Part shown: piece after piece, positions 43,125 to 54,400 of the stretch
Numbering within the stretch: position 1 is the stretch's first letter
Layout: every line of letters starts with the position of its first letter
Program-made: the position numbers and the translations under genes
The notes under the pieces: generated by a model
Database searches by the model: none
What the model was told of the DNA's origin: nothing
The model's input: the letters and a program-made list of their open reading frames with translations, nothing else
From: Dryobates pubescens
Taxonomy: Eukaryota > Chordata > Aves > Piciformes > Picidae
Length of the DNA stretch: 64,000 nt
Assembly: GCF_014839835.1 (NCBI RefSeq)
Contig: NC_071642.1
Span: 8,020,052-8,084,051 of the forward strand
Direction of reading: 5' to 3'

Positions 43125-43725
43125 CCGCCGAACCCGTCCCACGCAGGCTGTGGCCGCAGTACCCACCCGGCTATGGGGGCACCCCCGCGTCCCCCAGCCC
43201 TGTAGGGGTCCTAGCGGGGGCTCACCCCGCTGTCAGCAGGGTATTTGGCGCCCCCTTTCCCGCGGCTGTGAGGGTCCAGCCCTCACCCCCCTCCCCTGCG
43301 GGTGCCCAACCCCCACCCCCCAAGCCCCGCTTCCCACGGCCCTGGCAGCCCCTGGCCCCATTCCCAGCTTCCCCTCACCACCCCCCGCCTCCACCTCGGT
43401 CCTGCTTCCTCCCAGCTTCCCAGCACAGCCTCCCTGGGGAACCCCCCCCCCCCCAACCTCCACTCCCTCCTTCCCAGCTACCCCCCCCCCCCAGCATCCG
43501 GGGCCGGCGGGACACGGGCGTGGGGCCAGCTCCGGGCCGTACCCAACCCCCCACCCCGGGAGCCCAACGGCATCCCTGGGAACGGCTCCGAGCTGCCCTT
43601 TTATAGCTCCCAGCGAAGCCTCTTCGGTTTTTCCATGAGCTCAGATTCCCCCGGGGCGGGGGGGAAGGGGAGGAAGGGGTCCTCTCGCACCCCCTCCCCC
43701 ACCCCCTCCCCCTTTCCAGATCCCA
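43125..43725. other. Intergenic stretch between ANKRD39 and the SEMA4C 3' end
   Basis: C-rich low-complexity sequence with short direct similarities. No gene, exon or CR1 was seen. Confidence 0.6.
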
Positions 43726-43783
43726 GGCCATTTATTGAGGGGTTTTGGAGCTGGGACTTTGGGTTTTTTTGGAACTGAATCTT

Positions 43784-43789
43784 TTTATT
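43784..43789 (-). terminator. SEMA4C: SEMA4C polyadenylation signal
   Basis: AATAAA on the minus strand (TTTATT), in an AT-rich patch 43770-43855. A second one lies at 43731-43736. The 3' UTR would be about 1.7 kb. Confidence 0.7.
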
Positions 43790-44599
43790 CTTAATATAAA
43801 AATACTCAAAATATTTACAGCAAATAAATATATTTCGGTAACAAATAAATTACACTGGGGGGGGGAGGGGAGGGTTATACAAAAGGGAGCTCGGAGGGCT
43901 GCGTGCAAGGGGGGGGGGGATGGGAAGTGCAGGCAGGGGAAGGGTCTCTACAGCCAGGGCTGGGGGGGTACAAAGCCCCGGGGGGGGGAGGGGGGGGGGT
44001 CAGGAGGGCATTAGAAAAAGTTTTGTCACCCAAAAGGGTCCAAAATCGGCCCCCAAAAAACTCAGCCCTGGGGGCTGCCCCTTGGGGTAAAGCAGGAGGG
44101 GGGGGAAGGGGAAGGGGAGGGGGGAGAGGGGAGGGGAATGGTCTCGGTGGTGTCCTCCCCCCTGCCCCACCCAAAGCTGGTGGCTTGGCCCCAAGGTGGG
44201 GGGCCCAGGGTGTGGTACCGAAGGTGGATGTGGTGAGCAGAGCGGTGCCCTGGCCCCAAGGCGGGCACCAGGGTGGCAGTCTTGTCCCCAGAGCGGGGTG
44301 GGGGGGGTGGGGGGTGGCAGACCTGTGCCCAAGATAGGTCCCTGGGTGATGCCCCCACCCTTCCCCCCTCCCCCCCCGAAAAAACGTGTGGCACGAGGCC
44401 AGTGCCACAGGTCCAAGTCGGTACTGGGATTGGCAGTGCCAGCCCTGAAGGGGGTGGTGGTGCCACGGCTTCAAAAGAGGTGCCAAGGTGGCAGCCCTGT
44501 CCCCTAGGCTGGTGCCAGTACCCCGAGCGTGTGATATGGTGCCAGAGCTATGGCCCCAAGACGGGTACCGCTGCTCGCATGGCAGTGCTGTGCCCAAGC

Positions 44600-45170
44600 T
44601 GGGTGCCAGTGCTGTTGGGGCAGTGCCCAGGCCGGGTGCTGGCACTGGGGTGACAGCCTTGTCCCCAAGACCGATACCGGTGCCAGAGTGGCAGTCCTGT
44701 GCCCAAGCTGGGTGCTGGTGCCAGTGCCACAGTCCCCAAGACAGACACCGGTGCCAGAGTGGCAGTCCTGTGCCCAAGCTGGGTGCTGGTGCCAGTGCCA
44801 CAGTCCCCAAGGCAGATACCGGTGCCAGAGTGGCAGTCCTGTGCCCAAGCTGGGTGCTGGTGCCAGTGCCACAGTCCCCAAGGCAGATACCAGTGCCAGA
44901 GTGGCAGTCCTGTGCCCAAGCTGGGTGCTGGTGCCAGTGTCACAGTCCTCAGAATGGCTACCAGCAGCAGGGGTGGCAATCCTGACCCCATGGTGGGTGC
45001 CACTGTGGCAGTGCCCAAGACAGATACCAGTGCCAGAGTAGCAGTCCTGTGCCCAAGATGGGTACTGGTGCCAGTGCCACAGTCCTCAGAATGGCTACCA
45101 GTGGTGGGGTGGCAATCCTGACCCCACGATGGGTACTGGTGCCGGTGCCACAGTCCCCAGCAGGGCTCCT
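44600..45170. repeat. 71-bp minisatellite in the SEMA4C 3' UTR
   Basis: Four close copies (about 44689-44950) of a 71-bp unit with TGGCAGTCCTGTGCCCAAGC and GGTGCCAGTGCCACAGTCCC, flanked by diverged copies to about 45170. Confidence 0.88.
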
Positions 45171-45454
45171 GGCACTGGGGGTGTCAATTCCTGTCCAACA
45201 GGCGGGCGCCGGTGCCCCAGCCCCAAGACGCTGGCACCGGCCAGCACGGCAACCCCGTCCCCAAGACAGGTGCCAGCCCCAAAGCGCCACCCCCGCCCCC
45301 AAGCCGGGGTGCCAGCGCCACGCTCCCCCCAAGCCGGGGTGCCCAGCGCGTGGTGCCGAGGCGGCGACGACGACGACCTCGCCGCGGGCGCCGGCACCGC
45401 CGGGGTGCCCCTGAGGTAGGTCGGGCGACGGCAGCGGTGCCGGGGGGTGGGGGC

Positions 45455-48400
45455 TCAGACCGAGGACTCCTCGGGGTTGGAGTCGGGCAGGGGCTGGCGC
45501 TGCTGCAGCTTGCGGCGCAGCTCCTCGGCCAGGTCGGCGCAGGGCTGGCGCTCGTCGGTGCCCAGCGCCAGGCGGATGTAGCCGTTGGAGGAGGAGCCGC
45601 GCAGGGGGCCCAGGTGGATGCGGGTGGGAGAGTGCAGCGGCTGCCCGGGGATGGCGCTGGGCGGCGAGGCGGCGCCGGGGGGGCCGCCGTTGCGGCAGGC
45701 GGCGTGGCCCGGCACGATCTTCAGCGAGCCCTCGGAGCAGTAGTAGCTGGCGGGGTCCCAGAGCTTCTCGTCCGAGTCGGAGCCGGCGCTGGGCACGAAG
45801 CGGGGGCTGGGCGGCTCCTTGGGCAGCTCGATGGGGTACACCAGCGTGCTCTCGATGGCCTTGGCGCCTTTGCCCAGCTCCTCCCGCAGCCGCCGCCAGA
45901 GGGAGAAGACCACCAGCGCCAGCACCAGGCAGAGGGCGCCCAGGCAGACGGCCACCACCCACACCAGCCCCAGGCTCTCCAGCGGCGCCCGCGTCTCCAG
46001 GGGCACGCCGGCGCCCGCCAGCACCTCCACCCTGTAGACCTCCGCGCCCAGGCGGGCGCCCTGCTCCTCGGAGAAGCAGCGGTAGGTGCCGCTGTGCTGG
46101 GCGCCGGCGCCCGGCACCACCAGGGCGCGCAGCCGGGCATCGCGCGGCACCAGCGCCGGCTCGGCCGCCAGCGCCTGCCCCTCGAAGGTCCACAGGGCCT
46201 GCGCCAGGTTGGAGCCCAGGCGGCAGGTCAGCACCAGGTCGGTGCCGGCCACCACCGTCACGTTCTTGGGGGTGATGCTGGGGCCTGTGGGGACAGGGAG
46301 GGGCACGCTGGCACAGGCTGCCCAGGGAGGTTGTGGATGCCACCCCCCCGGCAGCGTTCCAGGCCGGGCTGGGGGGAGGTGTCCCTGCCCACGGCAGGGG
46401 GGTTGGCACCCGATGAGCTTTGAGGTCCCTTCCAACCCAACCCAACCCATTCCACGGTTCCATGGCACCAAGAGGGGCACTGCCAGGCCACCCCCAACCT
46501 CCCAGCTGCCCCCCAAGGGTTCCTCACCTTGCTTGGCCACCTGGGGCTGGGTGCAGGCTCTGGTGTCGGAGCTCAGCACATCCTGCACCAGCTGGGACCT
46601 GCGGGAGGGGTTGGGGAGGAAGGAGTAGAGGTGATTCTGGGGGCACCATGACACAGCCAGGAGTCCCCAGCCGCGCCCAGGGGTGCTCCCCGTACCCGTT
46701 GAGGCCGTGGGTGGGCACGCAGAGGCTGGCATTGTGGCTCCAGGCGCAGTAGGGGTCCCGTGCCAGGACGCAGTCGGTGCAGGACTGGTAGCGACCGCAG
46801 TCCGCCAGGGGCAGCTGTGCCACCTGGAAACGGGAGCCGGCGAAGAGCAGCTTCTGCAGGGGCAGGGAGAAGGGCTGAGCTGGCACAGTGGGGTGGCACA
46901 AGGAGGGGGCACAAGGAGGGGCTCCCCCAGCAGCTTGGCACCGCTCACCTTGCGGCTGGCCAGGACCAGGCTCTCCACAGGCTGTGCTGGCTCAAAGACC
47001 TGCAGCTCCTCCACCAGGTGCACCTCGGTGCCCAGGTTCAGGGCCTTGTGCACCCAGCCATCACCTGCAGGGCATGGGGGGGTGGTCAGGGATGTCCCCC
47101 ACGCCTGGACCCCCACCCACAAGGCTGCACTCAGGGTTGCAGCTCCCAGGAGCTCAGGGGTTTGGAAGGGACCTCCAAAGAGCTCCCAGCCCCAGCCCCC
47201 TGCCAGAGCAGGAGCAGAGAACCCAGCCCAGGGCACACAGGAACACATCCAGACAGGGCTGCAAAGGCTCCACACAAGGAGACTCCACAACCTCTCTGGG
47301 CAGCCTGCTCCAGGCCTCTGGCAGCCTCCCAGGGCAGAAGTTCCTCCTCCTGCTGAGCTGCAACCTCCTGTGCTGCACTTTCCATCCCTTGCCCCTTGGC
47401 CTGTCCCAGGGTGCAGCTGAGCAGAGCCTGTCCCCTCCCTCCTGCCCCCCAGCCCTCAGCTCTTGAGAGCCATTGAGCAGATCCCTCTCAGCCTTCTCCT
47501 CTCCACACTCAGCACCCCCAGGGCTCTCAGCCTCTCCTCCCCAGGCAGTGCTGCAGTCCCTTCAGCAGCCTTGCAGCCCTCCCTTGGCCTCTCTGCAGCA
47601 GCTCCCTGTCCCTCCTCAGCTGGGGAGCCCAGAGCTGGATGCAATGTTCCAGGTGTGGCCTCAGCAGGGCAGAGCAGAGGGGGAGGAGAAGCTCCCTGGC
47701 CCTGCTGGCCACACTCCTCTGAATGCCCCCAGGACCCCCTTGGCCTTCTTGGCCCCCAGGGCTCATTGCTGTGCCCTGCAGCCCTTGCTGCCCAGCAGCA
47801 CTGCCAACTCCTTCTCCTTGGGGCTGCTCTGCAGCAGATCCCCTCCCAACCTGTGCTGCTGCAGCTTCTGCCTGCCCAGCTGCAGGGTGGCCTGGCAGGA
47901 CCCCAGCCCACCAGGAGGAGTGGGGGTGGGGGAAGCCCCAGGACCTGCTGCTTGTGTCTGACTCATCCAGGACCTCCACCCCAGGACCCCACTGCCCTTC
48001 TTGTCCCCTGCCCAGCTCCCCCCCGGCCGCGGGCACCTGTGCCGATGAAGAGCACCTCGTAGACGGTGCCGTCCAGGCCGGGCACTCTGTCCACCACCAG
48101 CTGGGTGAAGTTGGCATCCTTCTTGAGGAGCAGGGGCCGGCCCTGGTGGGGCAGGATGGGCTCATCCATCAGGGGGTGCTTCTTGGCGAAGTTGAGGGTG
48201 TTGTCGGGCAGCTCCAGCGAGCTGGCGAAGCCGTTGCGCCGGTGCCAGTCGGTGATGCACTGCGGGGAGGGGGAGCAGAGAAGAGGGCACGGCGCTGGGC
48301 ACGTGCTGCCCGAGCCCCCCCCCCCGTCCCCACCCCCCCGTGCCCGGACTCACGGCGCCGGGGCGGGGGCTGGGCACCTCGTCGGAGTAGCGCCCCCACT

Positions 48401-51400
48401 TCTGGGCCTGCTCGCGGTACTCCTTGTAGGGCCCCTCGAAGGCCTTCCTCACCTCCAGGATGTGGTAGCGGCAGATGGCAGAGACGTCCACGTCCCCCCT
48501 GCGGGCACAGGCCGGCGCTGAGGGCACCGCTGCCGGCCCTGCCCAGCCCGGGGCTGGGGGAGGGCACCCAGGCTCCTGCGGCGCCGCACCCACGGGGCCC
48601 TGGGCGGTGGGGGGGGGCACAGGGTGGCCCCAGAGTGGCGGTGGTGGGGCACAGGGTGGCCCCAGGGCGGTGGTGGTGGGGCACAGGGTAGCCCCAGGGT
48701 GGTGGTGGTGGGGCCCAGGGTGGTGTTGGTGGGGCACAGGGTGGCCCCAGGGCGGTGGTGGTGGGGCACAGGGTGACCCCAGGGTGGTATTGATGGAGCC
48801 CAGGGTGTCTCAGGGTGGTGGTGGTGGGGCACAGGGTGGCCCCAGGGTGACGTTGATGGTTCCCAGGGTGGCCCCGTGGTGGTGTTGGTGGGGCACAGGG
48901 CATCCCAGGGTGGTGTTGATGGGGCCCAGGGTGGGTTGATGGTGCCCAGGGTGGTGTTGATGGGGCCCAGGGTGTCCCAGGGAGGTGCTGATGGAGCCCA
49001 GGGTGGGTTGATGGAGCCCAGACTGATCCAGGCACTGCCCCAGGGATGTGGGACAGAGACCTTCATCTGCAGGGCTGGGATGGGACACAAGGGGATCAAG
49101 GCTCCCTCAGCCACTCTGCAGCTGGCACCAGGCTGGGTGGCAGAGCTGAGCTGCTGGAGGGGTGGAGGCTCTGCAGAGGGAGCTGTGCCAGGCTGGGTGG
49201 ATGTGCCAAGGCCAATGGATGAGGTTCAGCAGGGCCAAGGGCTGGGTCCTGCCCTTGGGGCACAGCAACCCCAAGGGAGGCTCCAGGCTGGAATGTGCCT
49301 GGTGGGAAAGGCCCTGGGGGTGCTGGGTGGCAGCAGCTGGAGAGGAGCCAGGGGGTGCCCAGGTGGCCAAGAAGGGCACCAGCAGCCTGGCCTGAAGTGG
49401 GCAGCAGGAGCAGGGCAGGGATTGTGCCCCTGGGCTGGGCACTGGGGAGGCCACAGCTTGAGGGCTGGGCTCAGGGTTGGGCTCCTGACTGCCAGAAGGA
49501 CTTTGAGGGCTGGAGCAGGGTCAGAGAAGGGCAAGGAAGGTGGGGAAGGGTCTGGAGAAGAGGGCTGGGGAGGAGCAGCTGAGGGAGCTGGGGAGAAGGA
49601 GGCTGAGGGGAGACCTTCTGGCTCTCTGCAGCTCCCTGAGTGGAGGCTGGAGCCAGGTTCCACCTCTCCTCTCAGGGAGCTGGAGCCAGGTTCCACCACT
49701 CCTCTCAGGGAGCTGGAGCCAGGTTCCACCTCTCCTCTCAGGGAGCTGGAGCCAGGTTCCACCTCTCCTCTCAGGGAGCTGGAGCCAGGTTCCACCTCTC
49801 CTCTCAGGGAGCTGGAGCCAGGTTCCACCTCTCCTCTCAGGGAGCTGGAGCCAGGTTCCACCTCTCCTCTCAGGGAGCTGGGGAGAGCCAAGAAGGTCTC
49901 TTCTGCCTCACGTGAGGTTGCAACCAGCTCTGGAGCTCCCCGAGAGGAGCCCGGAGCCAGCTGGGGGTTGGGCTCTTGTGCCAAGGAAGAAGGGGCAGGA
50001 CAAGACCTCTCTCCCCCGGCAGCCTGGCACAGAGGGCTTTCCCCTTCCCCTTGCCCCCCCCCGAGGCCAGCCCCTCGCCGGGTGCTCACCACCGTGCCTG
50101 GAAGACCCCCAGGAAGGCGGTGTCCTGCCAGCGGGGGGCGGGCAGGGTGCAGACGGCGGCCAGGCGGTTGAAGTGCAGGCGCAGCTCGGGGGCGGCGCAC
50201 ACCAGCCTGGCCTTCAGGAACGTCGTCCACTTGCGCTGCAGCGTGCGGGCGCCGCCCACGTCCCCCTGCCGGGCACCGCCCGCTCACGCCCTGCCGCCAC
50301 GCCCCGCCGCCGCGCCACGCCCCCCCCAGCTCTGCCCCCCCCCCCCAATCCCGGCCCCGCGCTCCCCCCTCCAGCTCTGCCCCCCCCCCAATCCCGGCCC
50401 CGTGCCCTGCCGTCCAGCTCTGCCCTCCCCCCAATCCCGGCCCCGCGCCCCCCCCTCCAGCTCTGCCCCCCCCCAATCCCGGCCCCGCGCCCCCCCCTCC
50501 AGCTCTGCCCCCCCCCCCCCAATCCCGGCCCCGCGCCCCCCCCTCCAGCTCTGCCGCCCCCCCCAATCCCGGCCCCGCGCCCCCCCCTCCAGCTCTGCCC
50601 CCCCCCCCAATCCCGGCCCCGCGCCCCCCCCCTCCAGCAGAGCCCCCCCCAGCCCCCCGCCCCCCGGCCCCGTGCCCTGCCGTCCAGCAGAGCCCCCCCG
50701 GCCCCGTGCCCCCCGGCCCCGTGCCCTGCCGTCCAGCAGTGACCCACCCCAGCCCCCTGCCCCCCGGCCCCGTGCCCCCTGGCCCTGTGCCCCTCAGCTC
50801 TGTGCCCCATGGCCCCATGCCCCCCAGCCCCGTGCCCCTGGCCCTGTGCCCCTCGGCTCTGTGCCCGGCACTGAGCAGTGCCACCAGCCCTGTGCCCCTC
50901 AGCCCTGAGTGCCACACCCAGCTCCAGTCTCCCTATGCCACGACCCTGTCCCCATGCCCCATCCCCTGCCTCTGTGCCACTCTCCCTTTGCCACACCCCT
51001 ATCCCATGCCCCATCCCCTGCCCCCTCACCCTTGTGCCACCCCCACTCTCCCTCTGCCATGATCCCTGTCCCCATGCCCCATCCCCTACCCTGGTGCCAC
51101 CCCCCACTTTGCCATCTCACTATCCCATGCCACATCCCCACCCCTGTGCCACCCCCACCTGTGCCATCCCCACTCCCCCTTTGCCATATTCCTTGCCCCC
51201 ATGCCCCATCTCCTCACCCCTGTACCACCCCCACTTCCCCTTTGCCATGCCACTATCCCCATGCCCCATCCCCTGCCCCCTCACCCCTGTACCACCCCCA
51301 CTCTGTGCCACGTTCCCTGCCCCCATGCCCCATGCCCTGCCCCCTGTGCCACTCCCACTCTGTGCCACGTTTCCTGCCCCCATGCCCTGCCCCCTGTGCC

Positions 51401-54400
51401 ACCCCCACTCTGTGCCACGTTCCCTGCCCCCATGCCCTGCCCCCTGTGCCACCCCCACTCTGTGCCACGTTCCCTGCCCCCATGCCCTGCCCCCTGTGCC
51501 ACCCCCACTCTCCCCGTGCCCCATCCCCTGCCCCCTGCCCCCTGTGCCACCCCCACTCTCCCCATGCCCCATGCCCTGCCCCCTGTGCCACCCCCACTCT
51601 CCCCATGCCCCATGCCCTGCCCCCTGTGCCACCCCCACTCTCCCCGTGCCCCATCCCCTGCCCCCTGCCCCCTGTGCCACCCCCACTCTGTGCCATGTTC
51701 CCTGCCCCCATGCCCTGCCCCCTGTGCCACCCCCACTCTCCCCATGCCCTGCCCCCTGCCCCCCAGGGCGGCGGCGGGGCGGGGGGCGCCCGGGCAGGGT
51801 GTGCCAGGCGCGGTGCCCACCTTGCAGACCCGTGCCACCCGTGCCACCAGCTGCTCGCTGTAGCAGTCGTACTCCACGGCCCTCTCGCTGAAGAAGAAGT
51901 AAACTTTGTCGTCGTCGCCGGTGCTGCTGCCCAGGCTCTCGGGCACGAAGGCCGAGCCCACGAAGTGAGGCTCTGGGGAGGGGGCACAGGCCACGGGGGG
52001 GCGCTGTCAGCAGCCTGCTGGGCTGGCAGCAGGAGGGAAAGGGGGATGCCCGTCCCTCCCCCCCCCCCCCCCCAACCCGGTGCTGTCCAACCCCGGGCAC
52101 AGGGACAGCCTTAGGTGCCCCCCCTGGGCACAGGGACAGCCTTAGGTGCCCACCATGGGCACAGGGACAGCTCTGGATGACTGCCCTGGGCACAGGGACA
52201 GCCTTAGGTGCCCCCCCTGGGCACAGGGACAGCCTTAGGTGCCCCCCCTGGGCACAGGGACAGCTCTGGATGACTGCCCTGGGCACAGGGACAGCCTTAG
52301 GTGCCCCCCCTGGGCACAGGGACAGCCTTAGGTGCCCCCCCTGGGCACAGGGACAGCTCTGGATGACTGCCCTGGGCACAGGGACAGACTTAGGTGCCCC
52401 CCCTGGGCACAGGGACAGCCTTAGGTGCCCACCATGGGCACAGGGACAGCCCTAGCTGGCCCCCCCCAGGCACAGGGACAGCTCTGGATGACTGCCCTGG
52501 GCACAGGGACAGCCTTAGGTGCCCCCCCTGGGCACAGGGACAGCTCTGGATGACTGCCCTGGGCACAGGGACAGCCTTAGGTGCCCCCCCGGGCACAGGG
52601 ACAGCCCTAGCTGCCCCCCCCCAGCACACCCCCCCTGCCCTGCTCCCTCCCTCCCTGCACACTCCCAGAGGTCACTTTCCCCCCTCCTGCCTGGGGTCAA
52701 AGGCTCTCTGGCAGAGCTCTGCTGCCAGGTCTGGGGAGGGAGGAAAAAGGGAGGGGAGGGAAATGGGAGAAAGGGAAGAAAAGGAGGGGGGAAGAAGAGG
52801 GAGGGGAAGGAAATGGGGGGAGGGGAGGGAAGGGGGGGAGGAAGAGGGAGGGGAGGGAAAGAGGGAGAGAGAAATGGGGGAGGAATGGAGGAAAAGAGAG
52901 GGGAGGGAGGAAAAGGAAGGGGGAAGGGAGGGGAAGGGGGTGAGGGAGGGTCAAGGATGAGGGTCAGGGGGTGAGGTAGGGTCCAAGGGGGTGAGGGGGA
53001 TCAGGGGTGCCCACCGTTGAGCCAGGAGGCAAGGGAGGGGCAGGGGGTGAGGGGCAGGGGGGTCAGGGGTGGGGGTCAGGAGGGTCAGGGGGTTCAGGTC
53101 AGGGGCTCAGGGGGTTTGGGGGTGGGGGTCAGGGGGCCAGGGCTGCCCACTGTTGAGCCAGGAGGCCAGGGAGGGGCAAGGGTGAGGGTCAGGGGGTTCA
53201 GGGGGGGGGTCAGGGGTCAGGGGTCAGGGTGCCCACCATTGAGCCAGGAGGCCAGGGAGGGGCAGGGGTGAGGGTCAGGGGGTCAGGGGTCAGGGGTCAG
53301 GGGTCAGGGTGCCCACCGTTGAGCCAGGAGGCCAGGGAGGGGCAGGGGTTCGGGTCAGGGGGTCAGGGGTCAGGGATCAGGGTGCCCACCATTGAGCCAG
53401 GAGGCCAGGGAGGGGCAGGGGTTCGGGTCAGGGGGTCAGGGGTCAGGGGTCAGGGTGCCCACCGTTGAGCCAGGAGGCCAGGGAGGGGCAGGGGTGAGGG
53501 TCAGGGGGTTCAGGGGGCGGGTCAGGGGTCAGGGGTCAGGGGTCAGGGTGCCCACCGTTGAGCCAGGAGGCCAGGGAGGGGCAGGGGTGAGGGTCAGGGG
53601 GTTCAGGGGTCAGGGGTCAGGGTGCCCACCGTTGAGCCAGGAGGCCAGGTACTCTGTCTTCATGGAGTAGTGTGGGCCCAGGTTGCGCAGGATCACCGGC
53701 TCCGTGCCCAGGAAGTTGTTGAAGGTGGCAGAGTAGAGCTCTCCATCTGCCGGGGCAGGGGCTCAGAGGCTTGCCCAGGGCCCCCTGTGCCCCCCCCGGG
53801 GTGCCAGGGGTGCCACCTACCCACGATGAGGGCCGTGTGCCCCTTGGTGGGGTCGTAGGGACACTTCCCTTTGCCGTCCTCGAAGGCCACCTGGTCCAGG
53901 GTGAAGCCTGAGAGCTCCTGAGGGGCACAGGGGGGGGAGGGGTGAGGGGGGGGGGCAGGGGGCACGGGGAGGGGTCCCCAAACCCTCCCGGCCCCAGCCT
54001 GGCCCCGGGCACAGGGATGCTCCTCCAGGTGACTGCCCTGGGGACAGGGGCAGCACAGGGTGACCCTCTGGGGACAGGGACAGCCCTGGGTGACCCTCTG
54101 GGGACAGGGACAGCCCTGGGTGACCCTCTGGGGATGACAGGGACAGCCCTGGGTGACCCTCTGGGGACAGGGACAGCCCTGGGTGACCCTCTGGGGATGA
54201 CAGGGACAGCTCTGGGTGACCCTCTGGGGACAGGGACAGCCCTGGGTGATGGTCCTGGGGACAGGGACAGTCCTGAACCACCCTCACAGGCACAGGGACA
54301 GCTCTGGATCACCCTCCTGGGGACAGGGACAGCTCTGGCTGCCCCCCCGGGCACACAGCCTCCCCTAGCTACCCCCCCCGGGCACAGGGCCTCCCCTAGC

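Noticed and set aside
43125-43725. Possible extra exon between ANKRD39 and SEMA4C
   Set aside because: Frames exist because of C-rich composition; no splice pair or conserved peptide was found.
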